NCBI RefSeq assembly: GCF_030034735.1
Contig: NZ_CP125370.1
Location: 3,348,001 to 3,412,000 of the forward strand
Length of the DNA stretch: 64,000 nucleotides
Direction of reading: 5' to 3'
Origin: Paenibacillus sp. RC334
GTDB taxonomy: Bacteria > Bacillota > Bacilli > Paenibacillales > Paenibacillaceae
A program made the translations under genes and the position numbers. The notes below the pieces were generated by a model. That model did not search any database. It was not told the DNA's origin and saw nothing but the letters and a program-made list of their open reading frames with translations. This document shows, in pieces, positions 27,930 through 37,210 of the stretch (position 1 is the stretch's first letter; each line of letters opens with the position of its first letter).

Positions 27930-28487
27930 CTATGCGCGGGAAATGTATTTACCATCGCGTGTATCAATCAGCAGTACATCATCCTGGTTGATAAACAAAG
28001 GAACCTGAACATTTAGTCCTGTTTCAACTTTAGCATTTTTGGTAGCACCTGTAGCGGTGTTGCCTTTAATGCCCGGCTCCGTGTCAATAACCTTCAGCTC
28101 TACGCTGTTAGGCAGGTTAATCCCGAGAATTTCACCATTATAGCTAATGATGTTTACATTCATGTTTTCTTGCAGGAAGTTAAGTTCCCATTTCAGTTGA
28201 TCACTGGAAAGATTGAATTGATCGTATGTTTCGTTGTCCATGAATGTATGCTCGTCTGCGCTCGCATAGAGGTAGGACACACCACGGTTTTCAATTTGCG
28301 CGCGGCCAATCGTTTCACCCGCACGGAATGTACGTTCAACCGTGTTGCCGTTACGCAGGTTTTTCAGCTTGGAGCGCACGAATGCCGCACCTTTACCTGG
28401 TTTTACGTGTTGGAAGTCCAGCACTGTAAAAATATCTCCGTCTACCTCGACGGTCAAGCCTGTTTTGAAATCATTAACGTTAATCAC
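27930..28487 (-). CDS. efp: Translation elongation factor P
   Basis: 185 residues. EF-P binds between P and E sites and relieves stalling at polyprolines. The three beta-barrel domains are in place; K32 in [10 protein letters not shown] is the site that is modified in Bacilli. Start is GTG at 28485-28487 with GGAGGGG before it. It follows pepQ with a 33-base gap, a pairing kept in Firmicutes. Confidence 0.97.
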   Translation of the reverse strand: MINVNDFKTGLTVEVDGDIFTVLDFQHVKPGKGAAFVRSKLKNLRNGNTVERTFRAGETIGRAQIENRGVSYLYASADEHTFMDNETYDQFNLSSDQLKWELNFLQENMNVNIISYNGEILGINLPNSVELKVIDTEPGIKGNTATGATKNAKVETGLNVQVPLFINQDDVLLIDTRDGKYISRA

Positions 28488-28520
28488 TAAAATACCCCTC
28501 CTACAGGACTGTTATCGTTA

Positions 28521-29594
28521 TTAAACGACTGTAAATTCTTTGCTTGAATGTGTTAATACCTTGATGCCGCTATCTGTAATAACGATATCATCCTCGATCC
28601 GTACGCCGCCCAATCCAGGTACATAAATACCTGGTTCAACCGTTACAACCATGCCAGGCTCCAAAATATCATCGCTCGCCTTCGACAGACGCGTGGATTC
28701 ATGGACTTCCAGACCCAAACCATGACCTGTGCTGTGTCCGAAATTGTCTCCATAGCCATGGCTTGCAATAATATCCCGTGTCAGCGCATCCGCTTCTCGG
28801 CCCGTCATGCCCGGCTTAATATGTTCCAACGCGTGAAGCTGCGCCTTGAGCACAATATCGTAGATCTCACGTAGCTGCGGCGACAAATCCCCTTGTGTAG
28901 CTACTGTACGTGTCAAATCGGAGCAATAGCCATCCAGCAACGCACCGAAATCAAACGTAATCAGTTCGCCCGCTTGTACCAACTTGGAGCTAGCTACACC
29001 GTGAGGCAGTGCCGAACGAACCCCGGATGCCACAATCGTGTCAAAGGAGGAAGACGTAGCTCCCTGCTTGCGCATGAAGAATTCCATTTCCAGATCCAGC
29101 TCACGCTCGCTGACACCCGGTTTGATGTAAGGCAAAATGTGTGCAAATGTAGCATCTGCCAAATCCGCCGCCCGCTGCATCACTTCCAGTTCTTCCGCAT
29201 CCTTGTACACCCGTAGCTTTTCTACAATTCCCGATACCGGAATCAATGTAACAGGGGACAAATCTTCACTGTAAGCTTTATGCGTCGCAACAGATACATG
29301 ATCCTGCTCGAAGCCTGTTTCGCCGATCTGATGGGAGGACAACAGCTCTTTCACCGTTTCCATGACTTGCGCAGCGTGCTGCACCACCGTAAAGCCTGCC
29401 GCTTGTTCGGCCGCCTGTGTCATATAACGAAAGTCGGTCAGCAGATAGCTGTGAGATTCCGTAATCAGCACATAACCCGACGAACCAGTGAATCCTGTCA
29501 AATATCGGCGGTTGACAGGGCTTGTAATCAATATAGCCCGCAGATCATGCTCGCCCAGCGCCTGCCGCAGCTTTAACACCCGGTCATTCTTCAT
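28521..29594 (-). CDS. Xaa-Pro dipeptidase/aminopeptidase (YqhT/PepQ type)
   Basis: A metallopeptidase of 357 residues. The N-terminal creatinase-like domain (1-130) is followed by a pita-bread domain with metal ligands in FDFGALLDGYCSDLTR, HSTGHGLGLEVHE and the glutamates of VEPGIY and VRIEDDIV. Such enzymes cleave N-terminal residues before proline. It sits directly before efp as in B. subtilis (yqhT-efp). In B. subtilis aroQ (yqhS) lies between yqhR and yqhT; here it is missing from that place. Confidence 0.94.
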   Translation of the reverse strand: MKNDRVLKLRQALGEHDLRAILITSPVNRRYLTGFTGSSGYVLITESHSYLLTDFRYMTQAAEQAAGFTVVQHAAQVMETVKELLSSHQIGETGFEQDHVSVATHKAYSEDLSPVTLIPVSGIVEKLRVYKDAEELEVMQRAADLADATFAHILPYIKPGVSERELDLEMEFFMRKQGATSSSFDTIVASGVRSALPHGVASSKLVQAGELITFDFGALLDGYCSDLTRTVATQGDLSPQLREIYDIVLKAQLHALEHIKPGMTGREADALTRDIIASHGYGDNFGHSTGHGLGLEVHESTRLSKASDDILEPGMVVTVEPGIYVPGLGGVRIEDDIVITDSGIKVLTHSSKEFTVV

Positions 29595-29675
29595 CTTTCA
29601 TCCCGCTCCCCTCTGTCAAATAACCAAATGCTATTTTAACACAGGCGATAGCCGCTTGAGAAGTTTTTGTTGTGC

Positions 29676-30263
29676 TCAGTCCCCAGCTTTCTCAGGCTCG
29701 CGCTTTCTCTCGTCCGTATACTCAACAGCAACGGTGTATCCGATAAATAGCCCCCACAGTATAAACACACAAATTTCCGTATAAATGGAGTTCCAGGTTA
29801 AACGATAAAGCGGATTCATCATTCCAAGCTTGGGACCTATCAACACGAATAAAATAACCCACCATACCAAGCCGTAAACGATGCCGGGCGCAGGCCCCTT
29901 ATACCTACGCAACATCAATGTGTACACCAGTGACGCTACAACGGATAATGCGATAAAAAACAATAAACCCACCAGATGTCCCGCCGTTGTTTTCATGAAC
30001 GAATGTTTAAAAAAAGGCTCTGCCAAAAATGCCGGTGCGACTACCGTAAAATGTAACGTATAAAACAACCAGCGCAGTAATCCCCAGAGCAAGCCTGCAA
30101 AAAATCCCAATTCGAGTGCAAAAGGAATAAGCGGCGTATGTATTTTGCCCGACTGCTGTCTTCCTCGACTGCTATTATTGTTATTATGGTCGCGTTGATC
30201 CTGAGATTCGCCAGACCGATCCTGATCATGGCCTGCATTGGGTATGGAGTAGGTTTCACTCAT
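29676..30263 (-). CDS. YqhR-like membrane protein
   Basis: 195 residues. A polar, asparagine-rich N-terminal tail of about 40 residues is followed by four membrane helices (ALELGFFAGLLWGLLRWLFY, GHLVGLLFFIALSVVASLVY, IVYGLVWWVILFVLIGP, YTEICVFILWGLFIGYTVAV). It fits the YqhR family by synteny with yqhT and yqhQ. The ATG at 30263 was chosen because AAAGGGG precedes it; an upstream ATG 27 codons earlier has no ribosome site. Function unknown. A structured repeat of the same orientation lies about 215 bases upstream. Confidence 0.8.
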   Translation of the reverse strand: MSETYSIPNAGHDQDRSGESQDQRDHNNNNSSRGRQQSGKIHTPLIPFALELGFFAGLLWGLLRWLFYTLHFTVVAPAFLAEPFFKHSFMKTTAGHLVGLLFFIALSVVASLVYTLMLRRYKGPAPGIVYGLVWWVILFVLIGPKLGMMNPLYRLTWNSIYTEICVFILWGLFIGYTVAVEYTDERKREPEKAGD

Positions 30264-30478
30264 GTTGTTTGATCCCCTTTCAAGATGCAAAACTTTTTCC
30301 ATGCTAAAAGGATGACTTTTATTGGCGCATGAAGAAGGCTGCATTTCCGATGGATTCTTGCATCATTTTGCTGGTAGTATGCTCTGATGGGGATGAGTTT
30401 AACACTGAACTTGGTGAGTTGTTGTTACATATGGGGAAGTGCTGCTGGGGTGGTGACTCATTATGTGTGCATATGTGT

Positions 30479-30610
30479 CCGCTACGAGAACGGATCATTC
30501 TTCCGATCGCTGTTGCCTCCAGATTTCTGATTTATACCCTCAAGGGTAGAAATCCGGAGGCAAAGGCGAACGCTACCGCTTCTTCAGAACGATTCCGTCC
30601 TCTCCGCTGC
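30479..30610 (-). repeat. Structured intergenic repeat, copy A
   Basis: Read on the minus strand it runs GCAGCGG, a variable arm, CTGAAGAAGCGGTAGCG, TTCGCCTTT, a variable hairpin (GCCTCCGGATTTCT with AGAAATCTGGAGGC), AACAGCGATCGGAAG and a second variable arm. The outer arms GAGGACGGA and TCCGTTCTC pair, with one G-U. The same blocks, with different paired arms, occur at 30822-30959 and 51083-51221. It lies in the divergent yqhR-yqhQ gap. Confidence 0.85.
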
Positions 30611-30821
30611 TTTTTGTGATTGTGCCACTTTTTTTGCTGTTCAACATCTAACGAACATTAAGAAAGAAACGTATTTACGCTATTGTTCAACAATTCAAAA
30701 GCTCTGAAAATAGAATTTGGGAAAATAGCAGCAAAAGCACACATCAAACTAATAACGCGCCTTTTTAGCATTTGAAGTCCAACTTCCCCTCCCCCAACCA
30801 AGGCAAATCGAGAGGTGGGCA

Positions 30822-30959
30822 GCAGCGGAAAGCTCGGATTCGTCCTGAAGAAGCGGTAGCGTTCGCCTTTATCCCCGGATTTTTACCATTACATCTTTTA
30901 CAAAATCAAAAAATCTGGGGATAACAGCGATCGGAAGGATGATCCGAGCTTGGAGCGAC
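30822..30959 (+). repeat. Structured intergenic repeat, copy B
   Basis: Same blocks as copy A but on the plus strand: GCAGCGG at 30822, CTGAAGAAGCGGTAGCG, TTCGCCTTT, a hairpin ATCCCCGGATTTTT with AAAAATCTGGGGAT, then AACAGCGATCGGAAGGATG. Outer arms AAGCTCGGAT and ATCCGAGCTT pair perfectly although their sequence differs from copies A and C. The rest of the 810-base gap between yqhR and yqhQ holds no gene that I can support. Confidence 0.85.
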
Positions 30960-31073
30960 TTCCTTCACCGCTTGAAGCAGCCTAAATACTTCCTCTCATT
31001 TCCCCCAACTAGATATTCCCTTCCAAATTCGATACAATATACAAAAAAGCACGTGTAAAGAGAGGTGAGACGG

Positions 31074-32066
31074 TTGTCACAAGCATCCAAGCCTGTAAGC
31101 TACGGTGGTCAGGCAGTCATTGAAGGTGTCATGTTCGGCGGCAAGCGTGTCAATGTCACGGCAGTTCGCCGCAAGACTGGCGAAATCACATATTTGGAAG
31201 TACCGCGCAAGGAGCAATCCTGGGTGTCCAAATTTCGCAGAATTCCATTGTTGCGGGGAATTGTAAGCATCATCGACTCCAGCGCCAAGGGTACAAAGCA
31301 TTTGAACTATTCAGCAGACGCGTATGCTGATGATGAAGTAGACCCGAAAGAACGCGCTGAACAAAAGAAAAAAGAAGAATCCCGCTGGAGCCTGAGTATG
31401 ATGATCGGTGTAGCTGCGGTCGGCATTTTATCCTTCCTGTTCGGCAAAATTGTGTTGACCCTCGTTCCGGTTATCGTGGAAAACTTCCTGTTCGGAAATT
31501 TATTTCACAACCAGATTCTGCATAACCTTGCGGAAGGGGCCATTAAGCTAATTCTGCTATTGGGTTATTTATGGGGCATTTCCCAAACTCCGTTGATCAA
31601 ACGACTGTTCCAGTATCACGGAGCGGAACATAAGGTGATTACCGCATATGAAGCGGGTGAAGAACTAACTCCTGCTAATGTGCAAAAATACAGTCGTCTG
31701 CATTACCGTTGCGGTAGCAGCTTCATCATGCTCACGGTGATCATCGGGGTACTCGTATATTCCCTGTTTACGTATGATAATCTGTGGGAGCGTATGGGAC
31801 AGCGGCTTTTGCTGCTTCCAATCGTGCTGGGGCTTTCTTTTGAATTTCTCAAGCTAACCAATGCCCTGCGGGAGATTCCGGTACTCCGTTATTTGGGATA
31901 CCCCGGCCTGTGGCTGCAACTACTTACCACCAAAGAACCGACCGATGATCAAGTAGAGGTATCCATTGCTTCATTCAAGCGTATGCTGGAATTGGATGCC
32001 GAGTTGGAAAATGTACCTGTAAAGGAGACCTTCAACAGCTCGGTCCTTGATCCTGTGAAAGGATGA
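31074..32066 (+). CDS. YqhQ-like DUF1385 membrane protein
   Basis: About 330 residues. The N-terminus has the DUF1385 signature SYGGQAVIEGVMF (G-G-QAV-EGVM), followed by an acidic/basic linker and four to five membrane helices from about residue 105 (IGVAAVGILSFLFGKIVLTLV onward). The block FQYHGAEHKVITAYEAGE is strongly conserved in the family. Function is unknown; the HGAEHK motif suggests metal binding or an enzyme. I chose TTG 31074, six bases after AGAGGTGA, over the GTG at 31065, which would sit inside the ribosome site. Confidence 0.9.
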   Translation: MSQASKPVSYGGQAVIEGVMFGGKRVNVTAVRRKTGEITYLEVPRKEQSWVSKFRRIPLLRGIVSIIDSSAKGTKHLNYSADAYADDEVDPKERAEQKKKEESRWSLSMMIGVAAVGILSFLFGKIVLTLVPVIVENFLFGNLFHNQILHNLAEGAIKLILLLGYLWGISQTPLIKRLFQYHGAEHKVITAYEAGEELTPANVQKYSRLHYRCGSSFIMLTVIIGVLVYSLFTYDNLWERMGQRLLLLPIVLGLSFEFLKLTNALREIPVLRYLGYPGLWLQLLTTKEPTDDQVEVSIASFKRMLELDAELENVPVKETFNSSVLDPVKG

Positions 32067-32073
32067 GTGAAAG

Positions 32074-32394
32074 ATGAACAGACATGCGGTTATTTTCTGG
32101 CTTACCCTTGCCTTGGGCGCATATGGGATTGTGGATATGGTATGGAGAGGAAGCTGGGGCTTTCTTATGAGTTTATTGATTCCTGTCCTTGTTTTTGCAG
32201 TTATATTTCTGCTGTACAAATACCTGTCAGGACGACGCACCCGTACTCCCAAGATTAAACCCTCTGCACGCACTATGGCCAAAACAGCCAATACACGCAA
32301 GCAGCAGACTACAGGCAAGCGCAAAGCGTATCCTTTTCATGTTATTGAAGGCTCTAAGGGCAAAAACGAAGAAGAACAACCTAAGTATCATTAG
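32074..32394 (+). CDS. SA1362-like small membrane protein
   Basis: 106 residues with two membrane helices (8-22 and 30-48) and a long basic tail rich in lysine and threonine (about 52-106). This fits the SA1362 / YqhP type. It begins eight bases after yqhQ, and GTGAAAG overlaps as ribosome site, so the genes share a transcript. Function unknown. A terminator follows. Confidence 0.75.
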   Translation: MNRHAVIFWLTLALGAYGIVDMVWRGSWGFLMSLLIPVLVFAVIFLLYKYLSGRRTRTPKIKPSARTMAKTANTRKQQTTGKRKAYPFHVIEGSKGKNEEEQPKYH

Positions 32395-32420
32395 TCGATC
32401 ACACTCTAACATGATACACA

Positions 32421-32472
32421 AAGGAGCCATCACCCGCGTAATGAAAAATGACCGGGAAATGGCTCCTTTTTT
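32421..32472 (+). terminator. Terminator after the yqhQ operon
   Basis: AAGGAGCCAT pairs with ATGGCTCCTT, with six T at the end. Confidence 0.8.
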
Positions 32473-32505
32473 AACCTCTTGATTCCAGCTCCAACTAGCA
32501 AGTAA

Positions 32506-33495
32506 TTATTTCATGGCATACATCGTATCCTTCATTAATTGATACTTGTTATACTGCTGTTGGTAAGAAGCGATGCTCCATTTGTGGAAAAATGCGTCTC
32601 CTGCCTGCACACCAGAATCATAAAGCAAATTGCTTTGCTCAGGAGAAATGTTGAACTGTGCTGTGCGAATGCCCAGCGTCGGGATTTTAATCGTCCGATA
32701 TCGGTTCTCCTGCTCAATATAACGCTCATCATGCGCTGATAGCATCGTATCAAAAATAGCTTGCAGCATCGTCAACGGCCCCCGTATATATGAAACCTTC
32801 GTTTCGGTTCCCGTTTTGCCCACCATCTGAAAGCCTACTGTTGGAATTGTTTTGGCCTTTCGTTCATTTACAGGCTCATCAAAAAGCCATAAAGGCAGAT
32901 TACTTAGCAGTGCCCCATCGACAACAAACACAAATTGCTGTGAAAATTTTTTCCCTTTCGTGTGCAAAGGATCAAGTCTTAGCATAACGGGGTCGAAAAA
33001 ATATGGGATGCTTGTGCTCATCCGAATGGCTTTGGCCACCTCCAGTGAAGAGGAGTTCATACCGAAACGTTTGATATCCTCAGGAAGCACCAGAATGCGT
33101 CCGTTCGTTATGTCTGAAGCAATAATGCGCAGCTTGCCTGGAGGCAGATCCGCGAACGTACGCACTCCCTTGGCAAGCAACAGCTCCCGCACCCAATGCT
33201 CCAATGCTTCTCCGGAGTACAGCCCTTTTTTAAGAAAAATACGAGCTGCCGGTCCAACCCATTTGATGTTAAACACCGGAGAACGCCGTAACAAGCTGAC
33301 CAAGGGGGTTTTCTCGATCACGGCTTTCATTTCATCTGCTGAATATCCTGCCGCCAACAAAGCAGCTACAATAGCACCTGATGATGTACCCGCTACACGG
33401 TTGAATACAATTTCATGCTCCTCCGCAGCCTTGACTGCACCCGCCAGCGATATACCCTTAACCCCTCCACCCTGGAACACAGCATTGATCAGCAT
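32506..33495 (-). CDS. Patatin-like phospholipase (YqhO type)
   Basis: 329 residues; an acyl hydrolase with Ser-Asp dyad. Oxyanion loop GGGVKGISLAG, nucleophile serine in AGTSSGAI, aspartate in VDGALLSNLP. No signal peptide, so cytosolic. The order yqhO-mntR region is kept relative to B. subtilis, with a secreted glycosidase-like gene inserted. Only ATG 33495 gives the normal N-terminus. Its ribosome site GGAGG lies 11 bases upstream and is part of the stem of the preceding gene's terminator. Confidence 0.9.
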   Translation of the reverse strand: MLINAVFQGGGVKGISLAGAVKAAEEHEIVFNRVAGTSSGAIVAALLAAGYSADEMKAVIEKTPLVSLLRRSPVFNIKWVGPAARIFLKKGLYSGEALEHWVRELLLAKGVRTFADLPPGKLRIIASDITNGRILVLPEDIKRFGMNSSSLEVAKAIRMSTSIPYFFDPVMLRLDPLHTKGKKFSQQFVFVVDGALLSNLPLWLFDEPVNERKAKTIPTVGFQMVGKTGTETKVSYIRGPLTMLQAIFDTMLSAHDERYIEQENRYRTIKIPTLGIRTAQFNISPEQSNLLYDSGVQAGDAFFHKWSIASYQQQYNKYQLMKDTMYAMK

Positions 33496-33500
33496 AGATC

Positions 33501-33560
33501 AAAAAACCTCCGTTCTCTTGGGAGTAAGCAGTACTACTGCTTATGTATGAGAACGGAGGC
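33501..33560 (-). terminator. Terminator of the GHL10 gene, containing the patatin ribosome site
   Basis: On the minus strand CCTCCGTTCTC pairs with GAGAACGGAGG over 11 bases, with an inner hairpin AAGCAGTA-GT-ACTGCTT, then six T. The GGAGG in the 3' arm is the only ribosome site for the patatin gene that starts at 33495. Confidence 0.85.
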
Positions 33561-33593
33561 TTATTTAGAACCTATATGATCCATTTTACATAA

Positions 33594-35330
33594 TTATTGA
33601 TAATAATTTTGAAGAAGCTGAATGAGTCCGTACGGATTTTTCCGTAAATGCTGGGCACTAAAATAAATGTCCCCTTTGATCTGGTTATAATTTTCGTTCA
33701 GCTTGAGTTGCTTAATCAGCTCTTCGGCAGATTGCCAGCCCTTTTCAGGAGTGCCGATTTTATAAGGAGAATGTCCGATGTACAGCTTAACATCTGAATT
33801 TTTGACCTCATTGGACCACCATGCCACAAGCTTGTCATAGCCAGCGGCCGGGAAACCGATACTCCAATAAATCTGTGGAGCTACATAATCAATCCAGCCT
33901 TTGTTAATCCAGGTACGTACATCGGCAAATGTCGTATCATACGCTGTAACGCCTGCCTTCGTATCTGATCCGGTTAAGTCCTGAGACTTGTTGCGCCACA
34001 CTCCAAAAGGACTAATACCGAATTGCACTTTGGACTTGCTTGCATGAATGCTTTTGCCCAAATCACGGACAAAGCTGTTCACATTATCTCTCCGCCAGTC
34101 GCCTTTGTTAGAGATTTTGTTGGCATTATAAGCTTGAAAAGTCGCATCATCATCAAAAGTACCGCTGTATGGATAGAAATAGTCATCCAAATGAACGCCG
34201 TCAATATCATATCCGTCCACAACCTCCATAATCGCAGCAATGACATGCTGGCGAGCGGCGGGAATACCGGGATTGATGTATAGCTGACTGCCATTCTTAA
34301 CGATCCAATCCGGATGTTGGTTAGCGACATGGTTTGCAGCTAAACCACTGGTCGTTCCTGTAGAATTGGCGCGGAAAGGGTTGAACCAGGCATGGAACTC
34401 CATCCCCCGCTTGTGCGATTCACTAATCATAAATTTTAAAGGATCATAGCCCGGATTTTTACCCTGGGTGTTCGTCAGGTACTTGCTCCATGGCACAAGA
34501 TTGGACGGATACAGCGCATCCCCGCTGGCCCGGACCTGAACAAAAACCGCATTAATACCCATACCCTGCAAATCATCAAGCATTTTGGTAAATTCCTGCT
34601 TTTGCTTCTCGGTACTGCTTCGGGCGGCGGAAGAAGGCCAATCCCCGTTAATCGTAGAAATCCAAGCCCCGCGCATGGAAGTCGAAGCTTTCACTTGCAC
34701 GACATTTCCCTGCGAAGAATTGGAGCTGCCCTCATTGGTTGATGTAGACGGAGAAGTAACACTCGCTTGCACATCATCATTGATTCCCTGATTCGTATCT
34801 ACACTTCCCGGATTGTCAGATGTGGACGTATTGGAGCTGGAGCCGCCACCGGAGGATGTTGTTCCGCCAGTGGCGGCACCCTCTTTACCACTATTTAACG
34901 TAATGACTCGCTCTGAAGCCTGCCAGTCCACTTTTAATCCCAACTCTTCCCCAACAAAACGCAGCGGCACCATGACTCTTCCGCTCGTCATACGCGCAGA
35001 TGCGTCCAATCGAACTGACTTGCCATTCACCATAGCACTCTGTCCGCCGTTTTCCATAGAAATGTTCTTGTCTTGTGCTGTAATGGTTACCGTACCGGAC
35101 GATGCTGACCAGTTGACCTGAGCGCCTAATCCCTCACTGATCACCCGCAAGGGTACCATCGTTACGTTGGCTCCCTGTACAATGTACGGCAACGCATCAC
35201 TTTGCAGCGGTTGCCCGTCCAATATAATTTCAATCTCTCCGTTTGGAGCCGCTTGCGCTCCTGGCACAACTGCCGTCTGCACCGCCAGCAGTAAACCCGC
35301 AGCCAGTGCCCATGTTTTCTTCCAATTCAT
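33594..35330 (-). CDS. Secreted GHL10-type glycosidase-like protein with copper-amine-oxidase N-domain
   Basis: 578 residues. Signal peptide at 1-27 (ending AQA). Residues 30-150 are a copper-amine-oxidase-like N-terminal domain (PYIVQGANVTMVPLRVISEG and ARMTSGRVMVPLRFVGEE), a stalk module common in Paenibacillus surface proteins. A Ser/Thr/Asn-rich linker (about 150-215) leads to a DUF187/GHL10 barrel (MRGAWISTINGDWPS, EFHAWFNPFRAN, DGVHLDDYFYPY). It resembles YngK. GHL10 proteins are thought to act on peptidoglycan or glycans; substrate unknown. Confidence 0.88.
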   Translation of the reverse strand: MNWKKTWALAAGLLLAVQTAVVPGAQAAPNGEIEIILDGQPLQSDALPYIVQGANVTMVPLRVISEGLGAQVNWSASSGTVTITAQDKNISMENGGQSAMVNGKSVRLDASARMTSGRVMVPLRFVGEELGLKVDWQASERVITLNSGKEGAATGGTTSSGGGSSSNTSTSDNPGSVDTNQGINDDVQASVTSPSTSTNEGSSNSSQGNVVQVKASTSMRGAWISTINGDWPSSAARSSTEKQKQEFTKMLDDLQGMGINAVFVQVRASGDALYPSNLVPWSKYLTNTQGKNPGYDPLKFMISESHKRGMEFHAWFNPFRANSTGTTSGLAANHVANQHPDWIVKNGSQLYINPGIPAARQHVIAAIMEVVDGYDIDGVHLDDYFYPYSGTFDDDATFQAYNANKISNKGDWRRDNVNSFVRDLGKSIHASKSKVQFGISPFGVWRNKSQDLTGSDTKAGVTAYDTTFADVRTWINKGWIDYVAPQIYWSIGFPAAGYDKLVAWWSNEVKNSDVKLYIGHSPYKIGTPEKGWQSAEELIKQLKLNENYNQIKGDIYFSAQHLRKNPYGLIQLLQNYYQ

Positions 35331-35435
35331 ATGATTACAATCCTCCGCTAACCCGTTAATTTTTAACCCCTGTCTTGTCCTGCTATATAATGGATAGACG
35401 CTAATACCCGGGTATTTGTTGCGGTAGGGACAAAT

Positions 35436-35464
35436 AAAAAAGCATCTGTCCTTACGGACGATGC
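35436..35464 (-). terminator. Terminator after mntR
   Basis: GCATCGTCC pairs with GGACAGATGC around TTAC; the run TTTTTT follows on the minus strand. It begins inside the last few bases after the mntR stop. Confidence 0.8.
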
Positions 35465-35467
35465 CTG

Positions 35468-35893
35468 TCAGGAATCACCACTCAATTCCTTGTGTATATC
35501 GTGAAGCTGGCGCAAACGATCTTCATCCCGGCGGAAATATTCGACCAATGTCTCAATGCGGGTGATGGAATCCCAGCTTAAATGGTGCTCAATACCTTCC
35601 ACATCTTTATAGATCAGGTCCTTGTCGACCCCAATCATATCCAGAAATTGCTCTAGTAACTGGTGGCGATCAACCAGCCGTTTGCCGACCTTTTTCCCTT
35701 TGGGTGTTAAAATTAATCCCCGATATTTCTCATATACGAGATAGTCATCCTTATCCAGCTTCTGGATCATCTTGGTAACGGACGAAGGATGGACCTCCAG
35801 ACCCTCTGCGATATCCGAGACACGGGCGTATCCCTTCTCATCAATCAGCTGGTAAATGCGCTCCAAATAATCTTCCATGCTTGGCGTTGGCAC
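35468..35893 (-). CDS. mntR: Manganese transport regulator MntR
   Basis: A 141-residue DtxR-family repressor that shuts manganese uptake when Mn2+ is plentiful. The winged helix contains the recognition part [16 protein letters not shown]. Metal ligands D8 and E11 (SMEDYLERI) and the EGIEHHL segment match B. subtilis MntR. Start is GTG at 35891-35893 with GAGGG seven bases before. The window also holds a manganese riboswitch at its right end, so both Mn import and export controls are here. Confidence 0.95.
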   Translation of the reverse strand: MPTPSMEDYLERIYQLIDEKGYARVSDIAEGLEVHPSSVTKMIQKLDKDDYLVYEKYRGLILTPKGKKVGKRLVDRHQLLEQFLDMIGVDKDLIYKDVEGIEHHLSWDSITRIETLVEYFRRDEDRLRQLHDIHKELSGDS

Positions 35894-36145
35894 TTGTTTC
35901 CCTCTTTTCTGTTATTGAACGGGCGCTTACCGCCTTCATTTCCTGCGTTGAACCTACATATGTAATGATACATGTTATCATTGCCTATTGGCAAGTCTCA
36001 TCCCTCTGCTCACAGCTATTGCCACGTTTTGTTCAATTTAAGCAGGGCATACTAATAGCGTCCTTGTATCATTCTCCTATGGCATGAGTTAGAGTTGGAC
36101 ACCCAAGCTACTACTGGATATTTATTCCTGAAAGGAGCGTTACCC

Positions 36146-37210
36146 ATGTCCACGCTTAAGCGTACTCCTGTCAAAACCAAAGGAACCAAACCGTTCGTGC
36201 CTGATCTGGTATTTTTCGAGCCGGACGCACTGAATTATCCCAAGGGTCAGCGTATTATGGATTGGGTCAAAGCCAAAGACATTCCGTATCGTATGACCAC
36301 ATCTCATAACCGGATTACCAATTTACCGGGCGAAACCGAAGTTGAAAAATATCGAATGGCGAAAAAGACGTTGGTCGTCGGTATTCGCAAAACGCTAACC
36401 TTCGACCAATCCAAGCCCTCTGCTGAATACGCCATTCCTATTTCGACCGGATGTATGGGACACTGCCACTATTGTTATTTGCAAACGACATTAGGGGCAA
36501 AGCCGTACTTACGCGTCTATGTCAATACCGATGATATCTTATCGGCAGCTAAAGGCTATATCGAGGAACGTGCACCCGAAATAACTCGTTTTGAAGCAGC
36601 CTGTACCTCCGACCCGATCGGTTTGGAGCATATCACCGGATCGCTCGGAGAATTGATTCGTTTTATGGCAGACGAAGAATTTGGTCGCCTGCGTTTTGTT
36701 ACCAAATATCATCATGTCGATCCGCTGCTAGATATTCAGCATAATGGTCATACCCGCATCCGGTTTAGCATTAATTCCGATTATGTTATTAAACAGTTTG
36801 AGCCTGCGACTTCGCGCTTCGAGGAACGCATTGGAGCAGCGGGCAAAATCGCCCTAGCCGGTTATCCGCTAGGCTTTATTATCGCGCCAATCATCTGGTA
36901 TGACGGCTGGGAAGAAGGATATGGCGAGCTACTGCGCAAATTGGGTGAAACCTTGCCTCAGGATGCCACAAAAGATCTGACGTTCGAATTGATCCAGCAT
37001 CGTTTTACCAAAACATCCAAGGCTGTGATCGAGAAGCGTTATCCAAAAACCAAGCTGGAAATGGACATGGAGAAACGCAAGAAAAAATGGGGACGTTGGG
37101 GACAGAACAAATACGTTTATCCCGATGAACAGCAAAACGCACTGCGAGAATTTATCACCGAGCGCATTTTTGAACATTTTCCATTAAGTCGTATTGAGTA
37201 TTTCACATAA
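36146..37210 (+). CDS. splB: Spore photoproduct lyase
   Basis: 354 residues; a radical-SAM enzyme that reverts the UV thymine dimer of spores. The iron-sulphur cluster motif is C-MGH-C-HY-C near residue 110. The C-terminal half has the conserved GRWGQNKYVYP segment. I chose ATG 36146 because AAAGGAG lies just before it; an upstream in-frame ATG has no such site. It overlaps the convergent ccdA end by eight bases. Expression is expected to be forespore-specific, but I see no clear sigma-G promoter. Confidence 0.95.
   Translation: MSTLKRTPVKTKGTKPFVPDLVFFEPDALNYPKGQRIMDWVKAKDIPYRMTTSHNRITNLPGETEVEKYRMAKKTLVVGIRKTLTFDQSKPSAEYAIPISTGCMGHCHYCYLQTTLGAKPYLRVYVNTDDILSAAKGYIEERAPEITRFEAACTSDPIGLEHITGSLGELIRFMADEEFGRLRFVTKYHHVDPLLDIQHNGHTRIRFSINSDYVIKQFEPATSRFEERIGAAGKIALAGYPLGFIIAPIIWYDGWEEGYGELLRKLGETLPQDATKDLTFELIQHRFTKTSKAVIEKRYPKTKLEMDMEKRKKKWGRWGQNKYVYPDEQQNALREFITERIFEHFPLSRIEYFT

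Noticed and set aside
30329..30619. 96-codon plus-strand frame in the yqhR-yqhQ gap
   Set aside because: Runs straight through structured repeat A and has no ribosome site; the repeat explains the sequence better.
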